Shown piece by piece: positions 1-7,055 of a stretch of 30,096 nt of DNA (its first letter is position 1; each line of letters starts with the position of its first letter). The stretch covers positions 1 to 30,096 of the forward strand of contig NZ_JAJCLZ010000027.1 in the NCBI RefSeq assembly GCF_020559915.1, given 5' to 3'. Below the pieces are notes generated by a model. That model was not told the DNA's origin. It made no database searches and was given only the letters and a program-made list of their open reading frames with translations. The translations under genes were made by a program, and so were the position numbers. The DNA is from Ruminococcus sp. 210702-SL.1.03. GTDB taxonomy: Bacteria > Bacillota > Clostridia > Oscillospirales > Ruminococcaceae.

Positions 1-19
1 TCGAGTCCAACTTGGGGAG
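1..19 (+). tRNA. tRNA-Asn, 3' end only
   Basis: The first 19 bases fit the 3' end of a tRNA: T-loop TTCGAGT (first T cut off by the window edge), T-stem strand CCAAC, a 7-base acceptor strand TTGGGGA and discriminator G. Bacterial tRNA-Asn commonly has a TCC... acceptor start and G73, and this 3' half matches the Firmicutes tRNA-Asn pattern as I remember it. The anticodon is outside the window, so the amino acid is inferred. CCA is not encoded; CGC follows. A strong terminator follows at once. Confidence 0.65.
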
Positions 20-23
20 CGCT

Positions 24-56
24 AGTCCGTAAACATTTCGTTTGCGGACTTTTTTA
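24..56 (+). terminator. Rho-independent terminator after the tRNA
   Basis: An 11-bp stem (AGTCCGTAAAC with GTTTGCGGACT, one G-T wobble), loop ATTTC, then a run of T. It ends the tRNA transcript and separates it from the AT-rich toxin island that begins about 15 bases later. Confidence 0.9.
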
Positions 57-69
57 TTTTTTGTAGAAT

Positions 70-205
70 AATATTCAAATCCGGTCAAGCTTCTGATATT
101 GTTGCTATTCTTTCTAAGTATGATGATGAAGCAATTGTTGCGATAAATAAGATTTTGGATAAAGACGCTGTTGCAGCTTTGATAAGAGACTATGGTGATG
201 ATGGC
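70..205 (+). repeat. Pre-toxin stalk repeat, copy A (partner 2604-2739)
   Basis: These 136 bases match 2604-2739 with one mismatch (T191 versus C2725). The segment encodes the stalk ahead of the toxin tips, and similarity ends where the tips diverge. This is the arrangement expected if homologous recombination swaps tips. Confidence 0.92.
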
Positions 206-222
206 TTTAAAGTTGCTGTTAA

Positions 223-297
223 GGGCGGCGATTATCTTGTCAAGGCAATTAATAACCTTGATGACGACGTAGCGGAATTGTTTGTAAAAACTGCTTC
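223..297 (+). repeat. Pre-toxin stalk repeat, second segment (partner 4962-5036)
   Basis: About 75 bases encoding GGDYLVKAINNLDDD(V/A)AELFVKTA are repeated at 4962-5036 with one mismatch (T270 versus C5009). A diverged third version lies at about 7152-7230. The segment ends just before the toxin-specific tip. Confidence 0.9.
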
Positions 298-822
298 AAA
301 GCAGAGTGACGAATTTTTTGAGATTCTAAAAAATAGTGACGAATACTTAGACGATACAATTAAATATGTAGCTAATGGTGAAGAAAATGCATCATTTGTT
401 TTGCAATATTCGAAATCAGGATTAGCTATAAAAGGTGATAATATTGTTATTGCATCAAATGGTAAAGGATTGCCGATTGCAGAATTTAAAAGATATAGAG
501 AAAGCTCAATCCATAATCCATCAAGTGATACAATGACACTTGGACGTTTTGATGGCGGAGGAGAAAATTCATATATAACTAAGGCTGGAAATACGACATA
601 TTTCAGTTTAGGCGATGATTGGGGTATGCTCCAAGATGAGTGACACAGATTTATTTGATTTGTTTAATAAGCCAGCCTTGGATGATGCAGTGTCCGCAGG
701 TAAAACAATTCGTTTTTCACATGATCCAAGAAATTTTACAGGAACATCGCTATATAATGAATGGGAGTATTTAAAAAATAAATACGGATATATTGATTTA
801 CTACCAGTAGGAGATTTTTGGT

Positions 823-1146
823 ATGGAATTAGATGAAAAATTTAATTTACTTATAACATTAACTCAAAAAATACGTAGTTATGACAAGCATTTAATAGAT
901 ACAGTTTCTTTTTATGACAATAAAATGTCTTCTATTGTTTATGATTATTATCCATTTGAGGTTGAAATTAGAGATAACAACTTATATTTTTTTATCATAA
1001 CAAATCGCAGTGAAAAGAAAATGCTATTTTCGTCATCGCTTAATACCGACTTTGATAAGCTTTGTGACAGTTTGATAAAATGTATAATGACAGATGTAAA
1101 AAAGCAGATTCCCAAGAAATTTTTAAAAGCAAAGGGGTTTTTATAA
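823..1146 (+). CDS. Probable immunity protein for the first toxin tip
   Basis: A 107-residue protein of no family I recognise. It is acidic and aromatic-rich (YDYYPFEVEI, NNLYFFIITN), as small cytoplasmic immunity proteins often are. The ATG at 823 lies inside the last codons of the upstream toxin frame (14-base overlap), the translational coupling typical of toxin-immunity pairs. There is no signal peptide or membrane segment. Its stop codon shares a base with the next ATG (TAATG at 1144-1148). The immunity role is inferred from position and coupling only. Confidence 0.65.
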   Translation: MELDEKFNLLITLTQKIRSYDKHLIDTVSFYDNKMSSIVYDYYPFEVEIRDNNLYFFIITNRSEKKMLFSSSLNTDFDKLCDSLIKCIMTDVKKQIPKKFLKAKGFL

Positions 1147-1535
1147 TGAATGAAAATCGAGCAGAAATAAAAGCCAAAATAGTGGAAACTGAAATGAAAA
1201 AATATTTTGGTAGTTTAGTTTCGAATTTTAATTTGATAGACGCTTTTTACGGCAATGGACATGAAGAATTTAGTTTGGGATTCAAGTATTGTGACTATTT
1301 TGATATGCGTTTTAATTATGGTCAAGGTGCTTGCGGATGCTGCATATGTTATGATTGGGGTGATAATAATGAGGCTATACTTATTAAAACCTCAATTGAT
1401 GGTTGGTGGGAAAAAATTTCAATTCAATGGAAAGAATATTTTCATGAACTTAAAAAAGAACTGGATTTGCGTATTCCCGATGATTATTTAAAAGAATTTT
1501 ATATAAATCCTAATACCGAAACAAATGTAGTGTGA
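1146..1535 (+). CDS. Small hypothetical protein, candidate immunity protein
   Basis: A 129-residue protein. I start it at ATG 1146 (MNENRAEIKAKI), which overlaps the previous stop and follows the purine-rich AAAGGGG at about 1131-1137; an open frame extends upstream to 1080 but only through the preceding gene. Visible features are a charged N-terminus, a cysteine cluster GACGCCICYDWGDN near residues 62-75 and a W/F-rich segment GWWEKISIQW. I do not recognise the family. It sits between two toxin remnants, so it is either a second immunity gene for the first toxin or the survivor of a lost cassette. The overlap suggests expression with the gene before it. Confidence 0.6.
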   Translation: MNENRAEIKAKIVETEMKKYFGSLVSNFNLIDAFYGNGHEEFSLGFKYCDYFDMRFNYGQGACGCCICYDWGDNNEAILIKTSIDGWWEKISIQWKEYFHELKKELDLRIPDDYLKEFYINPNTETNVV

Positions 1536-1758
1536 ACTAATGCGAATGCTACGGAACATATGGGGAAGTATGTTGGTCGATTTGGTGAAACAAGTTTTTC
1601 AATTGATGTTAGAAAGTTATGTATCTGCTTTAGATCAAGCAATGGGAGAACTTGCAAGCAAACCTTTAGGCAGATATGAAGATCTTAACTTTGGCGGTTG
1701 GGTGTTCGGAATTGACACTAAAGAAGGAGTAGTTTTCCATGCATTTTATGAAGGATAG
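1536..1758 (+). pseudogene. Toxin C-terminal remnant, frameshifted
   Basis: Right after the previous stop the frame reads TNANATEHMGKYVGRFG and TSFSIDVRK; from about 1610 the homologous continuation runs in another frame: LESYVSALDQAMGELASKP, GRYEDLNFGGWVFGIDT and VVFHAFYEG, ending at 1758. The pattern of an ATEHM-like start, a central helix and a GGW...VV(F/Y)HA ending is one I associate with C-terminal nuclease-like tips of polymorphic toxins, but I cannot assign the activity. There is no start codon or stalk, so it is a dead fragment. The gene at 1767 follows by 8 bases and is the probable immunity partner. Confidence 0.65.
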
Positions 1759-1766
1759 GTGATCAT

Positions 1767-2300
1767 ATGAAAATTAAATATATTTCAGATGATTATGAAT
1801 TATATCTTATACAACAACGATATAGTTTTCAATATGATTTGATTATTGACTGTATAAGTAAAAAAGATAATTTCACAATGTATAAAGTTCAGAAAACATG
1901 TCGAAGTGATCCTAGTGATATTATTTATCATGCCTTTTACTATGATCATCAAAGAAAGCATACACCATTAGATATAGCAGTAAACAGTAGAACTAATATT
2001 ATTGAATATATATCATTTTTTGTTTCAGATTCAATGAAGATAAACAGTAATCAGCTTGATTCATTATTTATTGATAAAAATGAATACTGCTTATTTAGTA
2101 TGATTGAATGCAATGATACTCATAGGTATTTTAAAATTGAAAATGAAAAGGATAATTTTGTTTATTTTTATGAAAATAATTCTATTTTCTACCTAAACAA
2201 TAGACATCCTTGTAGCCTGAATATGTATTGCATTTGTGATTTTTGTTGGCTGTTGATCGGTGAAGATGATGAAATTTATGGAGTTAAAGTGAAACTGTAA
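1767..2300 (+). CDS. Probable immunity protein
   Basis: A 177-residue soluble protein starting at ATG 1767, with a ribosome site in GAAGGATAGGTG just upstream. It is rich in Y, F, D and N (FYYDHQRKHTPLD, FVYFYENNSIFYLNN), lacks a signal peptide, and resembles no family I can name. It directly follows the toxin remnant 1536-1758 and is followed by stalk debris of the next cassette. Immunity function is inferred from this position. Confidence 0.6.
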   Translation: MKIKYISDDYELYLIQQRYSFQYDLIIDCISKKDNFTMYKVQKTCRSDPSDIIYHAFYYDHQRKHTPLDIAVNSRTNIIEYISFFVSDSMKINSNQLDSLFIDKNEYCLFSMIECNDTHRYFKIENEKDNFVYFYENNSIFYLNNRHPCSLNMYCICDFCWLLIGEDDEIYGVKVKL

Positions 2301-2303
2301 ATT

Positions 2304-3309
2304 TTTGCTCTCACAACTTCGATAATTTATCATGCTGTTGATTTTTGGCTGGATAGTTTAAAGTTATACAGATTAGTGATGGACGGCAACACTGCTGCGG
2401 CAGAACAACTTGCTGCACGAACTAAAATGGACTGCATAACGCATACAATTTTTCTTGCTGACGGAGCATTTTTAGAGCCGATAGCTAACGTATTCATGTG
2501 AATTATATCAGAGATATCTCTTAAAGCAATACGCTAAAGAAGAGGTTGCAAAGGTATGCGGATATGAGGTTTCCAAAAAGATATCTCCTGAGTTGCTTGA
2601 CTCAATATTCAAATCCGGTCAAGCTTCTGATATTGTTGCTATTCTTTCTAAGTATGATGATGAAGCAATTGTTGCGATAAATAAGATTTTGGATAAAGAC
2701 GCTGTTGCAGCTTTGATAAGAGACCATGGTGATGATGGCGTTAGAATTGCTGCTAAAGGTGGGAATAATCTCGTCGGGGCTTTGGCAAAGCTTGATGATG
2801 CGGCATTAGAAAGGTTTATGGAGATTGCTTCTAAGCAAGACAGAGAGTCTTTCAAGTTATTTGAAAATTGTGATAGATTTACAGATGATTTGATTAGTCT
2901 TGTCAATAAAAAAGTTGGAATAAATTTTAACGAGGTTGAAATTCATGGCATTATTAATACAGAAATTGATGAGATAGATTTTGCTACGAAAGTGATATAC
3001 GAAGATAAAAATGCGAAAGGATTATATATAGAAAATCCAGATGTTCCACAAACTGAAACTCAATGAGCAAATAAGCAAATCTTAAAAAAAGGTGAGAATA
3101 GAATAAAGGCACTTTCTCAGAATGAATTTAGCGTTTATATTGATGGTGAAGAATATAGTTTTTTATCTAGTGAGTTAAAAGATGTCAGGAGTTACGTATT
3201 TAGAATTAATGCAGATACACCTGAATTGAGAATAGCCGTTGAGGATTGTCTGGAACAACTTAGAATTCTTTATCCAGATTATAATTTTTCAGCTGTTTAT
3301 GGAGGTTGA
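2304..3309 (+). pseudogene. Toxin cassette with longer stalk; frameshift and TGA in the tip
   Basis: The longest surviving piece of the parent toxin. First comes a stalk region at 2304-2501 (SIIYHAVDFWLDSLKLYRL, AAAEQLAARTKMD, FLADGAFLEPIANVFM), which stops; the downstream stalk continues in another frame from about 2485 (KQYAKEEVAKVCGYEVSKK, ISPELLDSIFKSGQ). The tip begins near 2840 and contains VIYEDKNAKGLY, NPDVPQTETQ, then TGA at 3064-3066, then in the same frame ANKQILKKGENRIKAL, YVFRINADTPELR and YPDYNFSAVYGG to stop 3307-3309. From memory of this tip family the residue at the TGA is tryptophan (PQTE-Q-W-A), so TGG to TGA is the simplest explanation. No start codon is credible. The immunity partner overlaps or abuts the end. 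Confidence 0.75.
2604..2739 (+). repeat. Pre-toxin stalk repeat, copy B (partner 70-205)
   Basis: Matches 70-205 with one mismatch. Here the stalk extends further upstream in frame than in copy A, so this copy keeps more of the parent gene. Confidence 0.92.
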
Positions 3310-3314
3310 TAGTA

Positions 3315-3644
3315 GTGTCTGTTGGTTTATATCGATATAGTGGGGATATTAATGATAAAAACACTGAACTTATTTTCAGTGAAAATATATCATCTGAGGT
3401 TTTCTATCAACGTTATTGGGTTAAGGCAATATGTGAATCCAAAGTTAAACTGTTTAAAGATGGATGCGATTTTGATGTGGGCGATTTAAATATTATTATG
3501 TCAGAATTAAATGCATTAGGGGCTTGGGCTACTGAGAATTTATCGGGAATAGATCTTAAATATATGAGTGAAAGAATAGAAAATTTAAAATCAGTTTTAC
3601 CTCAAGCTTGTAAATGTAAAGGCGGAAAATTTTATATTTTTTAA
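3315..3644 (+). CDS. Immunity protein for the toxin tip at 2840-3309
   Basis: A 109-residue protein. I chose GTG 3315 because GGAGG at 3301-3305 lies 9 bases upstream; a TTG at 3306 in the same frame would be too close. Features are an MSVGLYRYSGD start, IFSENISSEVFYQRYWVKAI, a DGCDF motif, an ELNALGAW helix and a YIF end. I recall this architecture from small immunity proteins next to toxins of the preceding type, though I cannot give a family number. The gene begins 6 bases after the toxin stop. It is intact although its toxin carries a nonsense codon. Confidence 0.68.
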   Translation: MSVGLYRYSGDINDKNTELIFSENISSEVFYQRYWVKAICESKVKLFKDGCDFDVGDLNIIMSELNALGAWATENLSGIDLKYMSERIENLKSVLPQACKCKGGKFYIF

Positions 3645-3731
3645 ATACAATAGAAAAATCTTATTCGGATGACGATAACACCTAAATACTTATCGCTTTG
3701 CTTCGAGGTAAGTTTCTTCTTATCTTGAAAG

Positions 3732-3861
3732 CTTGGTGCTGGAACAGTTACTTGGGCTAATGTTTCTTCAACTGGAGCTATAAATATATTTACTGAACTT
3801 GAACCTTGCTCAAGCTGCCGAAGCGTTATTAAACAATTCAATAGAGCATACCCCGGAATAG
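3732..3861 (+). pseudogene. Pre-toxin stalk fragment, frameshifted
   Basis: A frame reading LGAGTVTWANVSSTGAINIF then TEL, continuing after a shift near 3801 as NLAQAAEALLNNSIEHTPE and stop 3859-3861. It has the small-residue, alanine-rich look of the linker region ahead of polymorphic toxin tips and no start codon. Between 3645 and 3731 I see nothing else. It is probably what is left of the toxin gene that once preceded the duplicated immunity genes. Confidence 0.5.
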
Positions 3862-3901
3862 TTGTTAATGTGTATTGGAAATAATAGAAAGGATAGCACT
3901 T

Positions 3902-4342
3902 ATGAATGATTATTTAGAGCCATATGAAGATATGTCTGCTTATTCTTTTGCAGTTGCGGAGAAATTTGTTGAACCGATAACGAATGCACTTTGTAAAACC
4001 ATGGGTTTTGTTTTTGACAGAAAAGAAAAACGCAAGTCTTTTCCAAATCATTATTTTAAAGGTGATGAGAAATTTATTTTTTACAAAAGCAAAAATGATG
4101 AGCGTGCGTTTATGATTGCTTGTGAGGGTTGTCAGGGTTTTTGGGGAATTTCGGTCAAATGTAAAACCGAGGATAAAAAGCTTTTTTATGACACAATTAA
4201 ATCTGATCTGTTTGAAAATAGTGATTATACCGGTATTCCTTTTTTTGAGATAGATGATTTTCAAGATCAATTAAGGGGGAATTTTACTAAAAGACAGGTG
4301 AACCTTATTTATAATGATTTAAAATACGCCGGACTAATATGA
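3902..4342 (+). CDS. Duplicated immunity-like protein, copy 1
   Basis: A 146-residue protein starting at ATG 3902 (MNDYLEPYEDMSAYSF), 8 bases after the ribosome site AAAGGA; the frame is open upstream to 3875 but the ATG context is shared with copy 2. The N-terminal 50 residues, the block FYKSKNDERAFMIA and the end AGLI are shared with the gene at 4456, while the middle differs (FPNHYFKGDEKF versus FPNSSFKGNEVF). Family not recognised; soluble, no signal peptide. Immunity role inferred from the toxin debris on both sides. The shared 3' flank shows that the copies arose by tandem duplication followed by divergence. Confidence 0.65.
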   Translation: MNDYLEPYEDMSAYSFAVAEKFVEPITNALCKTMGFVFDRKEKRKSFPNHYFKGDEKFIFYKSKNDERAFMIACEGCQGFWGISVKCKTEDKKLFYDTIKSDLFENSDYTGIPFFEIDDFQDQLRGNFTKRQVNLIYNDLKYAGLI

Positions 4343-4410
4343 TCATTTTGTAGATCAGGACATACATAACAAAACAAACCATACCGGCGGTCGCAAGATT
4401 TGGGGCGGCG
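4326..4410 (+). repeat. Direct repeat flanking the duplicated genes (partner 4880-4969)
   Basis: These 85 bases cover the last codons of the gene and 68 bases beyond, and match 4880-4969 apart from a 5-base AACCA gain in the second copy. The non-gene part reads in one frame as HNKTNHTGGRKIWGGGSDAR followed by stop at 4425-4427, so it is a toxin tail sitting just ahead of the second immunity gene. Confidence 0.9.
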
Positions 4411-4455
4411 GTTCAGATGCACGTTAAGGAGGAAATAATAGAAAGGATAACACTT

Positions 4456-4896
4456 ATGAATGATTACTTGGAGCCATATGAAGATATGTCTGCTTATTCT
4501 TTTGCAGTTGCGGAGGAATTTGTTGAACCGATAACAAATGCACTTTGTAAAACTATGGGTTTTGTTTTTGACAGAAAAGAAAATCTAAAAGTTTTTCCTA
4601 ACAGTAGTTTTAAGGGCAACGAGGTGTTTTGCTTTTACAAAAGCAAAAATGATGAACGTGCTTTTATGATTGCTGTCCAAGGAAACAGTGTATACTGGGG
4701 AATTTCAATAAAATGCAAAGCAGAAGATAAGTTATTATTTTACAATACAATAAAAAAATATCTTGAAGATAACAGCGACTATACCGGCATACCGTTTTTG
4801 CAGATTGATGAATTTGAAGATCAACTCAGAAAGAACTACTCAAAAATACAGCAAAATCTTTTTGAGAATGATTTAAGGGACGCCGGACTAATATGA
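4456..4896 (+). CDS. Duplicated immunity-like protein, copy 2
   Basis: A 146-residue paralogue of the gene at 3902. The ATG at 4456 has the same AAAGGA ribosome site and spacing as copy 1; an in-frame ATG at 4417 would add 13 residues, but it lies in the preceding toxin tail. Shared blocks are MNDYLEPYEDMSAYSF, ITNALCKTMGFVFDRKE, FYKSKNDERAFMIA and NSDYTGIPF. Differences are concentrated in the middle and C-terminal third, a pattern that would suit a changed binding surface. Family not recognised. The toxin tail HTGGRKIWGGGSDAR ends 28 bases upstream, supporting a toxin-immunity order. Confidence 0.65.
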   Translation: MNDYLEPYEDMSAYSFAVAEEFVEPITNALCKTMGFVFDRKENLKVFPNSSFKGNEVFCFYKSKNDERAFMIAVQGNSVYWGISIKCKAEDKLLFYNTIKKYLEDNSDYTGIPFLQIDEFEDQLRKNYSKIQQNLFENDLRDAGLI

Positions 4897-4969
4897 TCAT
4901 TTTGTAGATCAGGACATACATAACAAAACAAACCAAACCATACCGGCGGTCGCAAGATTTGGGGCGGCG
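4880..4969 (+). repeat. Direct repeat, second copy, joined to stalk repeat
   Basis: Second copy of 4326-4410. Its last bases GGGCGGCG are also the first bases of the stalk repeat starting at 4962, so the two repeats are fused through a short shared sequence. Confidence 0.9.
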
Positions 4970-5036
4970 ATTATCTTGTCAAGGCAATTAATAACCTTGA
5001 TGACGACGCAGCGGAATTGTTTGTAAAAACTGCTTC
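4962..5036 (+). repeat. Pre-toxin stalk repeat (partner 223-297)
   Basis: About 75 bases matching 223-297 with one mismatch; encodes GGDYLVKAINNLDDDAAELF and leads directly into the TNT-type tip. Confidence 0.9.
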
Positions 5037-5654
5037 TAAACAAGGAGATAGTTTTTATGATTATTTAAAATCTTTAGATGAAAGCTATTTAAACGAGCTT
5101 GTTTCAAGTTCTAAGGCTGACATAGATAAAATCAGCAAATGGAATAAGCAACCTAACTACGAATTATATGTAAGGGATAAATCTGTTTATGATAATCCTA
5201 AATATTTTGAACAAACTACGGGAAAAACAATTTGGCCAACAGAGGACGGTTTTAAAGACGGAATAATACCCCAACCTCAAGTAATATCTGAAGGAACTTG
5301 TTTTAAAAGATATGGTGATAGTAGCGGTTCTTTTTTAGGTAATACTACGGATTCATTTGAAACACGTTCACTAGCGCCATATACTGATGAAACAAATGTA
5401 CACTACTATAGATTAAAAAAGATTATGAATTTACTGTGGGTAAAGCAGAACCTTGGTTTGGTCAGCCAGGCGGAGCTGAACAGTTTGTTGTGTATAAGTA
5501 TGATATTTATGGCGATATCATAAAAAACGGTGATGAGTATATGCGATACACCATTAATGATCTTATGAGTGATGATATAGGTGTATTAGAAGATATAACT
5601 GATAAAGTGTTGAAGGGAGAGATAGTTTTTGAATGGTATAATCAGTACATTTAA
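4963..5654 (+). pseudogene. TNT-type NAD+ glycohydrolase toxin tip, frameshifted
   Basis: The stalk (GGDYLVKAINNLDDDAAELF, KTASKQGDS) leads into a TNT domain, the family of the tuberculosis necrotizing toxin that hydrolyses NAD+. Landmarks in order are TIWPTEDGF, GTCFKRYGDSSGSFLG, ETRSLAPYTDE, VHYYRLKK, then after a frame change EPWFGQPGGAEQFVVY and a C-terminal NDLMSDDIGVLEDI. Family catalytic residues known from TNT, a histidine and a glutamine, have visible counterparts in VHYY and GGAEQ. The frame changes at the A-run 5414-5419: one extra A would restore YYRLKKDYEFTVGKAEPWFG. As given, the first frame stops at 5523 and the second runs to 5654. No start codon lies before the stalk. The gene at 5629 overlaps its end. 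Confidence 0.82.
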
Positions 5655-6303
5655 TGACTTGTATTATAAAATTCAAATATCTCATAATATTTGTTTGGCT
5701 GATGTAAGAAATATATGTTTGAAATCTTATAATAATTCTGTTGTCTGCGATGTTGATGGTGGCGCCCCGGAAATATATTACGAAATATTAGAGAGGGATT
5801 GTGGGCATTTTGCTGTTTTGAAAATAGAGCGAAACAGTCACGAGATTATATATGAAAGTGTTAATGCTGATTTCGCAGCAATTGCTCTTTTCCTCTTTCT
5901 TTCACGTCATCAAATAAAAAAAACTGATAATGATATTGAGATAGAAGAATTTATAAAAAAAGAAATTGCACACGGGAATATAGATTTGGCTAGACAGGTG
6001 ATTGCAGAAAATTTTGGAGAAAAAACAATTTCGTTTGAAAAAAACGTATTCGATAAAATTTCTGTTATTACTTTGTCTACAAATAAAATTGACATTTTTT
6101 ATCATGGCAATACAATTTTATTTTGTTCAGAATTTAATAAACCAGATCTTGAACGTGGATATTTAATTGCATTTAATAAATGCCGTATGATTAATATTTA
6201 TCATAAAATAATGGTGAATATTACAAATATTATTCCCGATGTTAATGAAAACGAAAATAGAAAACTTAAATATCTATTTTTAGTTGGGGCTATGGAAAAA
6301 TAA
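5629..6303 (+). CDS. Probable immunity protein for the TNT-type tip
   Basis: A 224-residue protein. The TTG start at 5629 overlaps the toxin end by 26 bases and has GAAGGGAGAG upstream at 5612-5621, so coupled translation is likely. It has a globular N-terminal half (CDVDGGAPEIYYEILERD, ALFLFLSRHQIKK) and a second half with NFGEKTISFEKNVFDKISV and FNKCRMINIYHK. I recognise no family. Its position directly after a TNT domain makes immunity to NAD+ hydrolysis the best guess, but a second, Imm63-like gene follows a separate TNT-like tail at 6322, so pairing could be crossed. Confidence 0.6.
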   Translation: MNGIISTFNDLYYKIQISHNICLADVRNICLKSYNNSVVCDVDGGAPEIYYEILERDCGHFAVLKIERNSHEIIYESVNADFAAIALFLFLSRHQIKKTDNDIEIEEFIKKEIAHGNIDLARQVIAENFGEKTISFEKNVFDKISVITLSTNKIDIFYHGNTILFCSEFNKPDLERGYLIAFNKCRMINIYHKIMVNITNIIPDVNENENRKLKYLFLVGAMEK

Positions 6304-6321
6304 GTATATCAAGTATAATAA

Positions 6322-6378
6322 CGCATTTATTCAGTTGATGAACTTAAAAAGTTTGGCTATATCGTTGAAGTTGAATAG
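6322..6378 (+). pseudogene. Tail of a second TNT-like toxin
   Basis: The frame RIYSVDELKKFGYIVEVE ends at TAG 6376-6378. A short SV-(D/E)-L...GY(I/L) segment is the usual end of TNT domains. Nothing of the catalytic core remains, so a deletion removed the rest. An Imm63-like gene begins 13 bases later. Confidence 0.5.
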
Positions 6379-6391
6379 AGAATAGGATTAA

Positions 6392-6811
6392 ATGATGAAT
6401 ATTAATGAAGTTAGAAAGCTTATTTATAAACACGGAGAGAAGATTGGTTTGCCCTATGATTCCAAATTGTATCCGATTTTCTCTTCGACGGGGAATGTTT
6501 TTAGCGATGGGGGGACAATATATATTTCAAATAATGAATATCATTATGTTATAATGGAGAGGGGCAAAGAAAATAAACATTATCGAAGCTTGGATATTAA
6601 TGATATATTATATCCATTATTTGAAGGTATAACATTTTCATTAGCGTCGAAATATGAATTAAAGAACAGAAACGAAAAGGAAGATCCTAGGAAATTGCTG
6701 TGGAGTAAGCAGCTTGAGTTATTAGGAAAAATTGATCCGCTTTTTAAAGAAAGGTGTCAAAAAGAAATCGACAGCATTTTGAAAATTGCACCTTATAAAA
6801 AGTGTAATTGA
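6392..6811 (+). CDS. Imm63-like immunity protein
   Basis: A 139-residue protein with two adjacent ATG codons at 6392 and 6395; the AGGA at 6384-6387 fits the second slightly better. The pattern matches what I know of the Imm63 family: a predicted N-terminal helix, a YHYVIMERGKEN segment near residues 50-61, then LDINDILYPLF, an alanine/tyrosine helix LASKYELKNRN, a (D)PRKLLWSKQLELLGKI block and ERCQKEIDSIL at the end. Imm63 proteins neutralise C-terminal toxin domains in polymorphic toxin loci. A TNT-like tail precedes it, so the TNT toxin may be its target. Soluble and intact. Confidence 0.72.
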   Translation: MMNINEVRKLIYKHGEKIGLPYDSKLYPIFSSTGNVFSDGGTIYISNNEYHYVIMERGKENKHYRSLDINDILYPLFEGITFSLASKYELKNRNEKEDPRKLLWSKQLELLGKIDPLFKERCQKEIDSILKIAPYKKCN

Positions 6812-6967
6812 CAAAAAATAGATGTATACGGGGGTAATTGTCAATATAATTCAAATCCTATATTATTATCAGAAAGCGTAAATATGCTACTTGTAAGTTG
6901 TGGTGATGTTAAGCCTTTGGGCAGAACAGTTAAGGAAGGATTCAATGCAATCTTAGGAGACGTATAG
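6812..6967 (+). pseudogene. Stalk-like debris continuing in frame past the Imm63 stop
   Basis: After the TGA at 6809-6811 the same frame stays open to TAG 6965-6967 and reads NSNPILLSESVNMLLVSCGD and VKPLGRTVKEGFNAILGDV. There is no start codon or ribosome site. It looks like stalk sequence of a toxin rather than an extension of Imm63. From 6968 to 7055 I see only a short hydrophobic frame with no support. Confidence 0.35.
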
Positions 6968-7055
6968 TGTTCAATCACCATACTGGGTGAGCTTTTTTTG
7001 CTCTGTATTCTTGGATTTGCGTATATAGTAGCGACGCAATCTATTATATGCTTAG

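Larger units (their letters stand above)
70..836 (+). pseudogene. Orphan polymorphic-toxin C-terminus, frameshifted
   Basis: There is no proper start. The frame enters as a pre-toxin stalk (SIFKSGQASDIVAILSKY, then KGGDYLVKAINNLDDD and FVKTASKQ) and passes into a unique tip: DTMTLGRFDGGG, TYFSLGDDWG, then in another frame LFNKPALDDAVSAGK, NEWEYLKNKYGY and GDFWYGIR. The frame breaks at about 630, where the first frame stops (QDE, stop 641-643) and the homologous continuation (SDTDLFDLFN) runs in a second frame to 836. I recognise the tip as a recurring toxin C-terminal domain of secreted polymorphic toxins but cannot name its activity. The stalk DNA at 70-205 is repeated almost exactly at 2604-2739, and 223-297 at 4962-5036, which marks it as a displaced cassette from a larger toxin gene. 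Its immunity partner is most likely the overlapping gene starting at 823. Confidence 0.75.

Noticed and set aside
3055..3075. TGA at 3064 as recoding to tryptophan or selenocysteine
   Set aside because: Other genes here end properly at TGA (for example 1535, 10732-strand neighbours and ppdK) and many use TGG for Trp; the surrounding toxin is debris and lacks a start, so a nonsense change is simpler. I saw no selenocysteine-type hairpin.
4326..4969. The 85-90 base direct repeats as attachment sites or a transposon target duplication
   Set aside because: They include gene ends and a toxin tail in frame, no integrase or transposase is present, and they are explained by tandem duplication of a tail-plus-immunity unit.
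6809..6967. Read-through of the Imm63 stop giving a longer protein
   Set aside because: The Imm63-like part is complete at its usual end and the continuation resembles toxin stalk debris.
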